Positions 1 through 11,651 of a stretch of DNA of 64,000 nucleotides are shown here, piece by piece. Source of the stretch: Pratylenchus scribneri (lineage: Eukaryota > Nematoda > Chromadorea > Rhabditida > Pratylenchidae). Both the position numbers and the translations under genes were made by a program. The first letter of the stretch is position 1; the number at the start of each line of letters is the position of its first letter. The notes beneath the pieces are model-generated. The model worked only from the letters and a program-made list of their open reading frames with translations. It was not told the DNA's origin and did no database searches. The stretch lies in the NCBI GenBank assembly GCA_030063045.1, contig JAQSEB010000090.1:558001-622000 (forward strand). The letters are read 5' to 3'.

Positions 1-3000
1 AAAAAATTCAATAAAATTAGATTGAATTTTTATTTAATTTTTTATTTTTCCATCTATGCATTTTGGGATAGAAAATATTTTCAAAATATTATTCATAACA
101 AAATAGAAAATTAAAATGAAATAAATTAATCCAATTGGAATGAATTTAGCATTGAAAATGGAATTAAAAATTCAATAAAATTTGATTGAATTTTTATTTA
201 ATTTTTTATTTTTCCATCTATGCATTTTGGGATAGAAAATATTTTCAAAATATTATTCATAACAAAATAGACAATTAAAATGAAATAAATTAAACAAATT
301 GGAATGAATTTAGCATAGAAAATGGAATTAAAAATTCAATAAAATTAGATTGAATTTTTATTTTATTTTTTATGATCCAATCAATGCATTTCGGGATAGA
401 AAATATTTTCAAAATATTATTCATAGCAAAATAGACAATTAAAATGAAATAAATTAATCCAATTGGAATGAATTTTGGAATTAAAAATTCAATAAAATTA
501 GATTGAATTTTTATTTTATTTTTTATGATCCAATCAATGCATTTTGGGATAGAAAATATTTTCAAAATATTATTCATAACAAAATAGACAATTAAAATGA
601 AATAAATTAAACAAATTGGAATGAATTTAGCATAGAAAATGGAATTAAAAATTCAATAAAATTAGATTGAATTTTTATTTTATTTTTTATGATCCAATCA
701 ATGCATTTCGGGATAGAAAATATTTTCAAAATATTATTCATAGCAAAATAGACAATTAAAATGAAATAAATTAATCCAATTGGAATGAATTTTGGAATTA
801 AAAATTCAATAAAATTAGTTTGAATTTTTATTTTATTTTTTATGATCCAATCAATGCATTTTGGGATAGAAAATATTTTCAAAATATTATTCATAGCAAA
901 ATAGACAATTAAAATGAAATAAATTAATCCAATTGGAATGAATTTAGCATAGAAAATGGAATTAAAAATTCAATAAAATTTGATTGCATTTTTATTTAAT
1001 TTTTTATTTTTCCATCTATGCATTTTGGGATAGAAAATATTTTTAAAATATTATTCATAGCAAAATAGACAATTAAAATTAAATAAATTAATCCAATTGG
1101 AATCAATTTAGCATATTAAAAATTCAATAAAATTAGATTGAATTTTTATTTATTTTTTTATGATCCAATCAATGCATTTTGGGATAGAAAATATTTTTAA
1201 AATATTATTCATAGCAAAATAGACAATTAAAATTAAATAAATTAATCCAATTGGAATGAATTTAGCATATTAAAAATTCAATAAAATTAGATTGAATTTT
1301 TATTTAATTTTTTATTTTCCCATTTATGCATTTTGGGATAGAAAATATTTTTAAAATATTATTCATAGCAAAATAGACAATTAAAATGAAATAAATTAAT
1401 CCAATTGGAATGAATTTAGCATATTAAAAATTCAATAAAATTAGATTGAATTTTTATTTAATTTTTTATTTTCCCATTTATGCATTTTGGGATAGAAAAT
1501 ATTTTTAAAATATTATTCATAGCAAAATAGACAATTAAAATTAAATAAATTAATCCAATTGGAATGAATTTAGCATATTAAAAATTCAATAAAATTAGAT
1601 TGAATTTTTATTTAATTTTTTATTTTCCCATTTATGCATTTTGGGATAGAAAATATTTTTAAAATATTATTCATAGCAAAATAGACAATTAAAATGAAAT
1701 AAATTAATCCAATTGGAATGAATTTAGCATATTAAAAATTCAATAAAATTAGATTGAATTTTTATTTAATTTTTTATTTTCCCATTTATGCATTTTGGGA
1801 TAGAAAATATTTTTAAAATATTATTCATAGCAAAATAGACAATTAAAATTAAATAAATTAATCCAATTGGAATGAATTTAGCATATTAAAAATTCAATAA
1901 AATTAGATTGAATTTTTATTTAATTTTTTATTTTCCCATTTATGCATTTTGGGATAGAAAATATTTTTAAAATATTATTCATAGCAAAATAGACAATTAA
2001 AATGAAATAAATTAATCCAATTGGAATGAATTTAGCATATTAAAAATTCAATAAAATTAGATTGAATTTTTATTTAATTTTTTATTTTCCCATTTATGCA
2101 TTTTGGGATAGAAAATATTTTTAAAATATTATTCATAGCAAAATAGACAATTAAAATTAAATAAATTAATCCAATTGGAATGAATTTAGCATATTAAAAA
2201 TTCAATAAAATTAGATTGAATTTTTATTTAATTTTTTATTTTCCCATTTATGCATTTTGGGATAGAAAATATTTTTAAAATATTATTCATAGCAAAATAG
2301 ACAATTAAAATGAAATAAATTAATCCAATTGGAATGAATTTAGCATATTAAAAATTCAATAAAATTAGATTGAATTTTTATTTAATTTTTTATTTTCCCA
2401 TTTATGCATTTTGGTATAGAAAATATTTTTAAAATATTATTCATAGCAAAATAGACAATTAAAATTAAATAAATTAATCCAATTGAAATGAATTTAGCAT
2501 ATTAAAAATTCAATAAAATTAGATTGAATTTTTATTTAATTTTTTATTTTCCCATTTATGCATTTTGGGATAGAAAATATTTTTAAAATATTATTCATAG
2601 CAAAATAGACAATTAAAATTAAATAAATTAATCCAATTGGAATGAATTTAGCATATTAAAAATTCAATAAAATTAGATTGAATTTTTATTTAATTTTTTA
2701 TTTTCCCATTTATGCATTTTGGGATAGAAAATATTTTTAAAATATTATTCATAGCAAAATAGACAATGAAAATGAAATAAATTAATCCAATTGGAATGAA
2801 TTTAGCATATTAAAAATTCAATAAAATTAGATTGAATTTTTATTTAATTTTTTATTTTCCCATTTATGCATTTTGGGATAGAAAATATTTTTAAAATATT
2901 ATTCATAGCAAAATAGACAATTAAAATTAAATAAATTAATCCAATTGGAATGAATTTAGCATATTAAAAATTCAATAAAATTAGATTGAATTTTTATTTA

Positions 3001-4036
3001 ATTTTTTATTTTCCCATCTATGCATTTCGGGATAGAAAATATTTTTAAAATATTATTCATAGCAAAATAGACAATTAAAATTAAATAAATTAATCCAATT
3101 GGAATGAATTTAGCATATTAAAAATTCAATAAAATTAGATTGAATTTTTATTTAATTTTTTATTTTCCCATCTATGCATTTCGGGATAGAAAATATTTTT
3201 AAAATATTATTCATAGCAAAATAGACAATTAAAATTAAATAAATTAATCCAATTGGAATGAATTTAGCATATTAAAAATTCAATAAAATTAGATTGAATT
3301 TTTATTTAATTTTTTATTTTCCCATTTATGCATTTTGGGATAGAAAATATTTTTAAAATATTATTCATAGCAAAATAGACAATGAAAATGAAATAAATTA
3401 ATCCAATTGGAATGAATTTAGCATATTAAAAATTCAATAAAATTAGATTGAATTTTTATTTAATTTTTTATTTTCCCATTTATGCATTTTGAGATAGAAA
3501 ATATTTTTAAAATATTATTCATAGCAAAATAGACAATTAAAATTAAATAAATTAATCCAATTGGAATGAATTTAGCATATTAAAAATTCAATAAAATTAG
3601 ATTGAATTTTTATTTAATTTTTTATTTTCCCATTTATGCATTTTGGGATAGAAAATATTTTTAAAATATTATTCATAGCAAAATAGACAATGAAAATGAA
3701 ATAAATTAATCCAATTGGAATGAATTTAGCATATTAAAAATTCAATAAAATTAGATTGAATTTTTATTTAATTTTTTATTTTCCCATCTATGCATTTCGG
3801 GATAGAAAATATTTTTAAAATATTATTCATAGCAAAATAGACAATTAAAATTAAATAAATTAATCCAATTGGAATGAATTTAGCATATTAAAAATTCAAT
3901 AAAATTAGATTGAATTTTTATTTAATTTTTTATTTTCCCATTTATGCATTTTGGGATAGAAAATATTTTTAAAATATTATTCATAGCAAAATAGACAATT
4001 AAAATGAAATAAATTAATCCAATTGGAATGAATTTA
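1..4036. repeat. Satellite array, 154-bp monomer
   Basis: From about 1100 onward the same monomer recurs every 154 bp (for example the tagcatat motif at 1267, 1421 and 1575). The first 1.1 kb is a longer variant with alternating 164- and 153-bp steps. Each monomer carries the dyad aatatttt/aaaatatt. Between about 1380 and 2460 monomers with attaaaatgaaat alternate strictly with monomers with attaaaattaaat, giving a 308-bp dimer. The open frames at 577-290 and 894-607 are identical because they lie 317 bp apart in the repeat; I do not regard them as genes. Confidence 0.97.
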
Positions 4037-4599
4037 ATAGACTTGAAAATAAGTCTAAAAATTACGATGAATATATGAAATAATAGATGGAATTTTTCAA
4101 AAATTTTTCGACTTTTTATGATTATAATTTTTTTTAATTCAAAGCAGGAAATATTTTATAGAAGGAACAATATAGGGCAAATATCAAATATAATATATCA
4201 AAAATATAAAATATACAAATTTTTGAAAAAAAAATTTCCATTTTTTGCTTCTGAAAAATATTTAGGAAAATATTTATTAAATTATTATTTTTTATTAAAT
4301 AGATAATGCCAATTCAATCTATTCATTTATATTTTTGAAGTAGAATCTGTTTAAATAGACTTGAAAATAAGTCTAAAAATTACGATGAATATATGAAATA
4401 ATAGATGGAATTTTTCAAAAATTTTTCGACTTTTTATGATTATAATTTTTTTTAATTCAAAGCAGGAAATATTTTATAGGAGGAACAATATAGGGCAAAT
4501 ATCAAATATAATATATCAAAAATATAAAATATACAAATTTTTGAAAAAAAAATTTCCATTTTTTGCTTCTGAAAAATATTTAGGAAAATATTTATTAAG
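4037..4599. repeat. 318-bp repeat, block 1
   Basis: Begins at tagacttgaaaataag (4038) and restarts at 4356, a 318-bp step. The second copy is cut off and joins the 154-bp satellite at attaagattgaattt near 4599. Each copy carries a 62-codon frame on the plus strand (4118, 4436) rich in Lys, Ile, Phe and Tyr. The unit length is a multiple of three, so the frame persists through repeat copying and need not be selected. Confidence 0.95.
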
Positions 4600-5351
4600 A
4601 TTGAATTTTTATTTAATTTTTTTTTTATCCCATCTATGCATTTCGGGATAGAAAATATTTTCAAAATATTATTCATAGCAAAATAGACAATTAAAATGAA
4701 ATAAATTAATCCAATTGGAATGAATTTAGCATAGAAAATGGAATTAAAAATTCAATAAAATTAGATTGAATTTTTATTTAATTTTTTATTTCCCATCTAT
4801 GCATTTCGGGATAGAAAATATTTTAAAATATTATTCATAGCAAAATAGACAATTAAAATTAAATAAATTAATCTAATTGGAATGAATTTAGCATATTAAA
4901 AATTCAATAAAATTAGATTGAATTTTTATTTAATTTTTTATTTTCCCATTTATGCATTTTGGGATAGAAAATATTTTTAAAATATTATTCATAGCAAAAT
5001 AGACAATTAAAATTAAATAAATTAATCCAATTGGAATGAATTTAGCATATTAAAAATTCAATAAAATTAGATTGAATTTTTATTTAATTTTTTATTTTCC
5101 CATCTATGCATTTTGGGATAGAAAATATTTTTAAAATATTATTCATAGCAAAATAGACAATTAAAATTAAATAAATTAATCCAATTGGAATGAATTTAGC
5201 ATATTAAAAATTCAATAAAATTAGATTGAATTTTTATTTAATTTTTTATTTTCCCATTTATGCATTTTGGGATAGAAAATATTTTTAAAATATTATTCAT
5301 AGCAAAATAGACAATTAAAATGAAATAAATTAATCCAATTGGAATGAATTT
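4600..5351. repeat. Satellite array, 154/164-bp monomers
   Basis: About five monomers of the same satellite as 1-4036. The first is the longer 164-bp type and the rest are 154 bp. It ends at aatgaattta fused to the 318-bp repeat, the same junction as near 4036. Confidence 0.95.
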
Positions 5352-6548
5352 AATAGACTTGAAAATAAGTCTAAAAATTACGATGAATATATGAAATAAT
5401 AGATGGAATTTTTCAAAAATTTTTCGACTTTTTATGATTATAATTTTTTTTAATTCAAAGCAGGAAATATTTTATAGAAGGAACAATATAGGGCAAATAT
5501 CAAATATAATATATCAAAAATATAAAATATTAAAATTTTTGAAAAAAAAATTTCCATTTTTTGCTTCTGAAAAATATTTAGGAAAATATTTATTAAATTA
5601 TTATTTTTTATTAAATAGATAATGCCAATTCAATCTATTCATTTATATTTTTGAAGTAGAATCTGTTTAAATAGACTTGAAAATAAGTCTAAAAATTAAG
5701 ATGAATATATGAAATAATAGATGGAATTTTTCAAAAATTTTTTGACTTTTTATGATTATAATTTTTTTTAATTCAAAGCAGGAAATATTTTATAGAAAGA
5801 GCAATATAGGGCAAATATCAAATATAATATATCAAAAATATAAAATATACAAATTTTTGAAAAAAAAATTTCCATTTTTTGCTTCTGAAAAATATTTAGG
5901 AAAATATTTATTAAATTATTATTTTTTATTAAATAGATAATGCCAATTCAATCTATTCATTTATATTTTTGAAGTAGAATCTGTTTAAATAGACTTGAAA
6001 ATAAGTCTAAAAATTACGATGAATATATGAAATAATAGATGGAATTTTTCAAAAATTTTTCGACTTTTTATGATTATAATTTTTTTAATTCAAAGCAGGA
6101 AATATTTTATAGAAGGAACAATATAGAGCAAATATCAAATATAATATATCAAAAATATAAAATATACAAATTTTTGAAAAAAAAATTTCCATTTTTTGCT
6201 TCTGAAAAATATTTAGGAAAATATTTATTAAATTATTATTTTTTATTAAATAGATAATGCCAATTCAATCTATTCATTTATATATTTGAAGTAGAATCTG
6301 TTTAAATAGACTTGAAAATAAGTCTAAAAATTACGATGAATATATGAAATAATAGATGGAATTTTTCAAAAATTTTTCGACTTTTTATGATTATAATTTT
6401 TTTAATTCAAAGCAGGAAATATTTTATAGAAGGAACAATATAGAGCAAATATCAAATATAATATATCAAAAATATAAAATATATAAATTTTTGAAAAAAA
6501 AAATTTCCATTTTTTGCTTCTGAAAAATATTTAGGAAAATATTTATTA
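5352..6548. repeat. 318-bp repeat, block 2
   Basis: Four copies start near 5352, 5670, 5988 and 6305. The last is truncated at exactly the same internal point (attaagattgaattt, 6548) as in block 1. Identical boundaries on both sides mean that satellite plus 318-bp block was amplified as one larger unit. Confidence 0.95.
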
Positions 6549-7165
6549 AGATTGAATTTTTATTTAATTTTTTTTTATCCCATCTATGCATTTCGGGATA
6601 GAAAATATTTTCAAAATATTATTCATAGCAAAATAAACAATTAAAATGAAATAAATTAATCCAATTTGAATGAATTTAGCAAAGAAAATGGAATTAAAAA
6701 TTCAATAAAATTAGATTGAATTTTTATTTAATTTTTTATTTTCCAATCAATGTATTTCGGGATAGAAAATATTTTTAAAATATTAATAATAGCAAAATAG
6801 ACAATTAAAATGAATTAAATTAATCCAATTGGAATGAATTTAGCAAAGAAAATGGAATTAAAAATTCAATAAAATTAGATTGAATTTTTATTTAATTTTT
6901 TATGATCCAATCAATGCATTTCGGGATAGAAAATATTTTCAAAATATTATTCATAGCAAAATAGACAATTGAAATTAAATAAATTAATCCAATTGGAATG
7001 AATTTAGCAAAGAAAAAATTCAATAAAATTAGATTGAATTTTTATTTAATTTTTTATGATCCAATCAATGCATTTCGGGAAAGAAAATATTTTCAAAATA
7101 TTATTCATAGCAAAATAGATAATTAAAATTAAATAATTTAATCCAATTGGAATGAATTTAGCATT
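6549..7165. repeat. Satellite array, divergent edge
   Basis: Four diverged monomers of the 154/164-bp satellite. Monomer identity falls toward the edge and ends at gaatttagcatt around 7165, where unique sequence starts. Confidence 0.93.
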
Positions 7166-7758
7166 ATGATAATACTTTGGTTTAACCCCGCCTTTTTGAA
7201 AACAAAAATATAAATTTATTTTTTGCCTAAAAATTCGTTTTAAGTGTAATCGGGCAAATAGAATTCAAATCTGTTATTCATTTATCATATTTTTCCATCT
7301 TGGTATGGTAAGTATTGCCGATTATTACCAAGAAAAAGCAAAAGGGGGACGATTAAACAAACATATGTACAAATAACTGGAAAATAAAAATAGACAACAG
7401 AAAGAGTTTTTTAAATTAATCACATTTTATTCACCATTTTGGAATTAATTGACATTTTTTGAAACATATTAATATTTTGTTGATTTCTTTCAAAATCACT
7501 AAATTTTCAATTCATAATAATATTCAAACTAATTTTTTTATTCTTTTTCATTTCATTTTTCTTTTCCCTAATCAAATGAATCACAGACATAATTTTTTAG
7601 CAATTAAAATTGTTTGCCTAATTTATTGAATCATTCATTTATTTTCACTTTTTCTTCATTTTGATATTTTTAATTAATAAATTCGTAATATCACAATTTA
7701 ATTAAGTCATAAAAAGTCGAATCCTTCCAAAAAATTTGTTTGGGATTTTTCATTGAAA
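7166..7758. other. 5' flank of first family-1 gene
   Basis: AT-rich sequence without a convincing gene. The last 200 bp contain the elements found upstream of every family-1 copy: gaatcattcatt, aattcgtaatatcaca, attaag, and (t)gggattttt just before the start codon. Confidence 0.5.
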
Positions 7759-8146
7759 ATGCGACATTCTTTCATCGCTTTTATTTTCATTCTGCTTATT
7801 TGCCTGTGCATTGTGTTGAATGGTATATTGAATTTTGTTCCAAAAATTAATTATTTATTTAAGATGTTGATGCCAAGAAGAAGAATAAATTCAAGTTCAA
7901 ATTTGAATCCAAGCACAAGTACTTCGCACTCGCACTCGCACGAACGCTGGCACGACCACGGTTACAATTCTCGACCGTATTACAATGATGCTGGTTACAA
8001 TTCTCGACCGAATTTCAATGATGCTTATGGCCTCATGGTCTCAAACTTTGTGTTTGCTATTGGAGGTTTTAATCATTTTAAAAACAATTTTTTTAATTAT
8101 TCTATTTCATTAAGTGTTAGCCTCTTTAATGCTTCTTCGTACTTGA
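7759..8146 (+). pseudogene. Family-1 short secreted protein, frameshifted
   Basis: Exon 1 (7759-7822) encodes a signal peptide starting MRHSFIAFIFILL and ends in phase 1 at gtatatt, as in all family-1 genes. The next exon (from 7864 after tttaag) opens in the Lys/Phe-rich frame shared with the gene at 10120. The last exon (8115-8146) gives VLASLMLLRT and a stop, also shared. Between them the reading frame changes inside a cactcg hexamer run near 7928-7941. No AG lies between there and the resumed frame, so an intron cannot repair it, and the joined length is one base off. Downstream, in the frame of the C-terminus, a NSRPxxNDA motif is repeated twice. Either a pseudogene or an assembly indel. 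Alternatively, without splicing, the frame runs open to 8265. Confidence 0.6.
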
Positions 8147-8257
8147 AATGGAGGGCCAAGAAGAAGAAGAAGGCAGAATGGAAAATGCCTGTTGATTTTT
8201 TATTTTTCGGGTTTTCATTTAATTTCTTTTCTGTCTGTCTTTTTTACATTCATCCTT

Positions 8258-8334
8258 GGGCATAGATGAGAGGAGAATATGTTCCGCCCTCTCTGTTAGA
8301 ATAAAAATGTTGAGAAGGAACAGTGAATAAAATT
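8258..8334 (+). promoter_or_regulatory. Conserved family-1 3' UTR element
   Basis: Starts gggcatagatgagaggagaa and ends at the aataaa signal. It contains tgttcc followed about 30 bases later by ggaaca, able to form a 6-bp stem. The same block follows every family-1 copy in the window. Confidence 0.7.
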
Positions 8335-8734
8335 TTAAAATAATTGAATTGTTTTATTTTTATTTGTTTATTAGGAATATATTGTTTGAGTTAAAAAAAT
8401 GATTAGAGTGATAAATGTTTAGTTCTGAAATATTTGATTTGAAAAAAACCCTTTTTAGTAAGTTAAAATGAAACAAAGATAAAAAATAATAATAATTCTG
8501 GTTTTCCCCCATTGCTTAAGAATTTGGTGAGATAGAGTTAATTTCGCTAAAAATGATAAGAGATATCCGCCAATATTTCCTAAAGACTCATCACAATTGC
8601 ATTTTAATCTAATCTGCGGATCAAAATCAAATGGACTTTTGATTTCCGCATTTCCGGATATATTATTTCATTTTTTAAAAATTCGGAATTTTAAAATACA
8701 AAATAAGCAGAATTATTGAAAAAAACACCAATTA
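8335..8734. other. Intergenic spacer, duplicated
   Basis: No gene seen. The segment around 8565-8670 (atatccgccaa, aatctaatctgc) recurs in degraded form near 11380-11480 and 26590-26690, the same relative place downstream of other family-1 genes or relics. It belongs to the duplicated unit. Confidence 0.5.
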
Positions 8735-9800
8735 AATGCAATTATATGAAACACAAAACAGGCGAAATTAGTGCAAAAACACAAAACAGACGGAATTAGT
8801 GCAAAAACAAAAACAGGCGAAATTAGTGCAAAAACATAATACAAGCGGAATAGTGTAAAAAAACACAAATAGGCGGAATTAGTGCAAAAACACAAAACAG
8901 GCTGAATTAGTGCAAAAACACAAAACAGGCGGAATTAGTGCAAAAACACAAAACAGGCGGAATTGGTGCAAAAACACAAAACAGGCGGAATTAGTGCAAA
9001 AACACAAAACAGGCGGAATTGGTGCAAGAAAAATAACAGGCGGAATTAGTGCAAAAACACAAAACAGGCGGAATTAGTGCAAGAAAAATAACAGGCGGAA
9101 TTAGTGCAAAAAAACACAAAACAGGCGGAATTAATGCAAGAAAAATAACAGGCGGAATTAGTGCAAAAAAACACAAAAAATGCGGAATTAGTGCAAAAAC
9201 ACAAAACAGGCGGAATTAGTGCAAAAAAACACAAAAAATGCGGAATTAGTGCAAAAACACAAAACAAGTGGAATTAGTGCAAAAACAAAAACAGGCGAAA
9301 TTAGTGCAAAAACATAATACAAGCGGAATAGTGTAAAAAAAACACAAATAGGCGGAATTAGTGCAAAAACACAAAACAGGCTGAATTAGTGCAAAAACAC
9401 AAAACAGGCGGAATTAGTGCAAAAAAACAGGCGGAATTAGTGCAAGAAAACAGGCGGAATTAGTGCAAGAAAAATAACAGGCGGAATTAGTGCAAAAACA
9501 CAAAACAGGCGGAATTAGTGCAAGAAAAATAACAGGCGGAATTAGTGCAAAAACACAAAACAGGCGGAATTAGTGCAAAAAAAATAACAGGCGGAATTAG
9601 TGCAAAAAAACACAAAACAGGCGGAATTAATGCAAAAACACAAAACAGGCGGAATTAGTGCAAAAACACGAAACATGCGGAATTAGTGCAAAAACACAAA
9701 ACAGGCGGAATTAGTGCAAAAACACGAAACATGCGGAATTAGTGCAAAAACACAAAACAGGCGGAATTAGTGCAAAAACACAAAACAGGCGGAATTATAT
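8735..9800. repeat. 28-bp minisatellite
   Basis: Close to forty copies of a roughly 28-bp unit containing gcggaattagtgcaaaaaca, with 27-30 bp variants. Short arrays of the same unit lie upstream of other family-1 genes (13222-13315, 16073-16410, trace at 19805-19845). Reverse-strand frames rich in Cys, Phe, Leu and Pro are repeat artefacts. Confidence 0.95.
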
Positions 9801-9879
9801 GAAAACATGCAGAACTAATAAGATAAAATTGGCATCTGTATTCACTCTAAAATTTTCAAATTTGTTAAATTTTTTTAAT

Positions 9880-10119
9880 TCATTTGCTTTTACTTTTCAT
9901 ATTCCTACTTCTCTTTCTTCCATCGAATGAATCAGACATCATTTTTGGTCCATTAAAATTTTCCATCTCAATATTATTGTATAATTCATTCAATTTCACT
10001 TTTTTTTATTTTTATAGTTTTTAATTAATAAATATTTATAATATTAATATCACAATATTATTAAGCGATAAAAACTTGTATCCTTCCATAAAATCTGTTT
10101 GGGATTTTTTTCATTGAAA
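9880..10119 (+). promoter_or_regulatory. Conserved 5' flank of family 1
   Basis: About 240 bp shared in order with the other family-1 genes: tgaatcagacatcatttttg, aattttcc, a tcattcaatttcac tract, aatatcacaatatt(att)aag, then tgggattttt and the start codon. Presumed promoter and 5' UTR; no transcription start can be placed. Confidence 0.5.
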
Positions 10120-10419
10120 ATGCGACATTCTTCGATTGTTTTTGCCTTCATTCTGGTGATGGTTCTATGCATTGTGTTGAATGGTATAGACTTTGAATTT
10201 TGCTCCATAAATTAATTATTGTATTTTAGAAATTGAAGCCAAGGATAAATTCAAATTCAAGATCAAGATTAAATCCAAGAACAAGTATTCCAATGATGCT
10301 CATGGCCTTGGTGTTTCCATCTTGGTGTGTGCTATTGGAGGTTTTAATCATTTCAAACAATTTTTTTAATTATTCTATTTTAATAAGTGTTCGCCTCATT
10401 CATGCTTGTACGCACTTGA
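10120..10419 (+). CDS. Family-1 short Lys-rich secreted protein
   Basis: Three exons, 10120-10183, 10230-10340 and 10388-10419, joined in phase 1 throughout, give a 68-aa product. Exon 1 is a 21-residue signal peptide (MRHSSIVFAFILV...). Exon 2 is a Lys/Phe/Ile-rich stretch (KFKFKIKIKSKNKY) leading into a hydrophobic segment. Exon 3 ends VFASFMLVRT and stop. It lacks both Cys-bearing exons of the full-length members, so it keeps only the two ends of the gene. The hydrophobic tail after a secreted stalk could be a membrane anchor or GPI-type signal (inference). It faces the broken minus-strand gene at 12628-11652 and is followed by the conserved 3' UTR. Function unknown. Confidence 0.7.
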
Positions 10420-10534
10420 AATGGAGGACAAAGAAAAAGGAAGCAACCTAGAAAATGCCTGTTGATATTTTATATTTTTCGGTTTTTCATTTAAATAATT
10501 TTCTGTCTATCTTTTTTACATTCATCCAATTTTT

Positions 10535-10612
10535 GGGCGTAGATGAGAGGAGAATATGTTCCGCCCTCTCTGTTAGAATAAAAATGTTGAGAAGGAACAG
10601 TGAATAAAATTT
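10535..10612 (+). promoter_or_regulatory. Conserved family-1 3' UTR element
   Basis: gggcgtagatgagaggagaa through aataaaattt, nearly identical to the block at 8258, while the coding parts of the two genes differ much more. Confidence 0.7.
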
Positions 10613-10654
10613 TAAAATATAATTGAATTTTTTTATTTTCATTTGTTTTTATTA

Positions 10655-10800
10655 GAAATAGAGTTAATTATCCGTGCGCGGGTAATGAAATCACGGATAA
10701 CGAGTAGTGCGGATAATCAAGGCACGGATAAGGGATGGGTAGGCCATTTTCAAAAATTATCCGCGGTTACTAACCGTCCCGTACTCTCTCGACATATTGT
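10655..10800. repeat. Dispersed element with attatccgt motif
   Basis: Locally GC-richer segment with repeated attatccgcg/cggataat motifs (gttaattatccgtgcgcggg). A compact inverted version lies at 52586-52685, so this is one copy of a dispersed repeat. No coding signal. Confidence 0.5.
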
Positions 10801-11149
10801 ACATTTTTTTGAAATTTATTTACTCAAATTTAAAAAATTTCCAAAATATATAAAAATAAATCTTTTTCTAGAATTCATAATTATTATAACCTAATTTTAT
10901 TAAGCCATAAAAACTCTTATCCTTCTATAAAACTTTGCGTTTTTTTTATCGAAAATGCAGCAATTTTCGATCTATAAGTATATAGGATTGTTCGAGTTAA
11001 AAATGATTAGAGCATTAAATTTTTTGTCCTAAAACACTTAATTTATAAAAAAACGTTCTGGCAATATTCTTAAGAATTAGGATTGTATGAAATTAACAAT
11101 GTTTAGAAAAAAATGTTAATTTATAGTGAAACGAGGATAAAATAAGGTT

Positions 11150-11300
11150 ACTAGTGGAGTTTTTACGGGATGCAAGGGAAAGGGGATGATGAAGATGAAG
11201 AAGGAGAAAAAGAAGATAATGATCAAGAAGATAATCAAGAAGATCATCCTCAGCTTCATCTCTTCATCATTTTCCCTTCCATCCGGTAAATTGCACTAGT
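11150..11300. mobile_element. Small perfect-ended palindrome
   Basis: The left arm (actagtggag, gggaaaggggatgatgaaga) is matched inverted by the right arm (tcatcattttccc, gcactagt). This is a foldback element of about 150 bp with purine-rich and pyrimidine-rich arms. Confidence 0.6.
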
Positions 11301-11651
11301 ATCAAAAATATTTCTTGTTCCCCAATTTTTGTTGGATGAAATAGAGTAATTTCGAGAAAATGGTAAGATTGAAATTGTTATGATATCCGCCGAAGTTGCT
11401 CAAAGATTATTTTCACATTTGCATCTAATCTGCAAGTCAAATGGAATTTTTGACTCTTCTGCCCATTTTTATACACTACTCCTTCTCATTTTATTTAAAT
11501 TCGGAATGGCTTAATTATGCCTCATAAATATGATCAAAATATTTTTTTAGTAAATTAAATAACGCGATGTGAATTTATAATTTTTAAAATTTAATAAAAA
11601 AGTTTATAATAATAATCATATCGAAATATCAATGGCAATTTATTCATCCAA

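Noticed and set aside
290..894. Two identical 95-codon minus-strand frames
   Set aside because: They lie 317 bp apart in the satellite and simply repeat with the monomers.
4118..6257. 62-codon frames repeated in the 318-bp units
   Set aside because: The repeat length is a multiple of three, so the frame persists by copying. There is no start context, signal peptide or domain.
8713..9267. Cys/Phe-rich minus-strand frames
   Set aside because: Translation of the 28-bp minisatellite.
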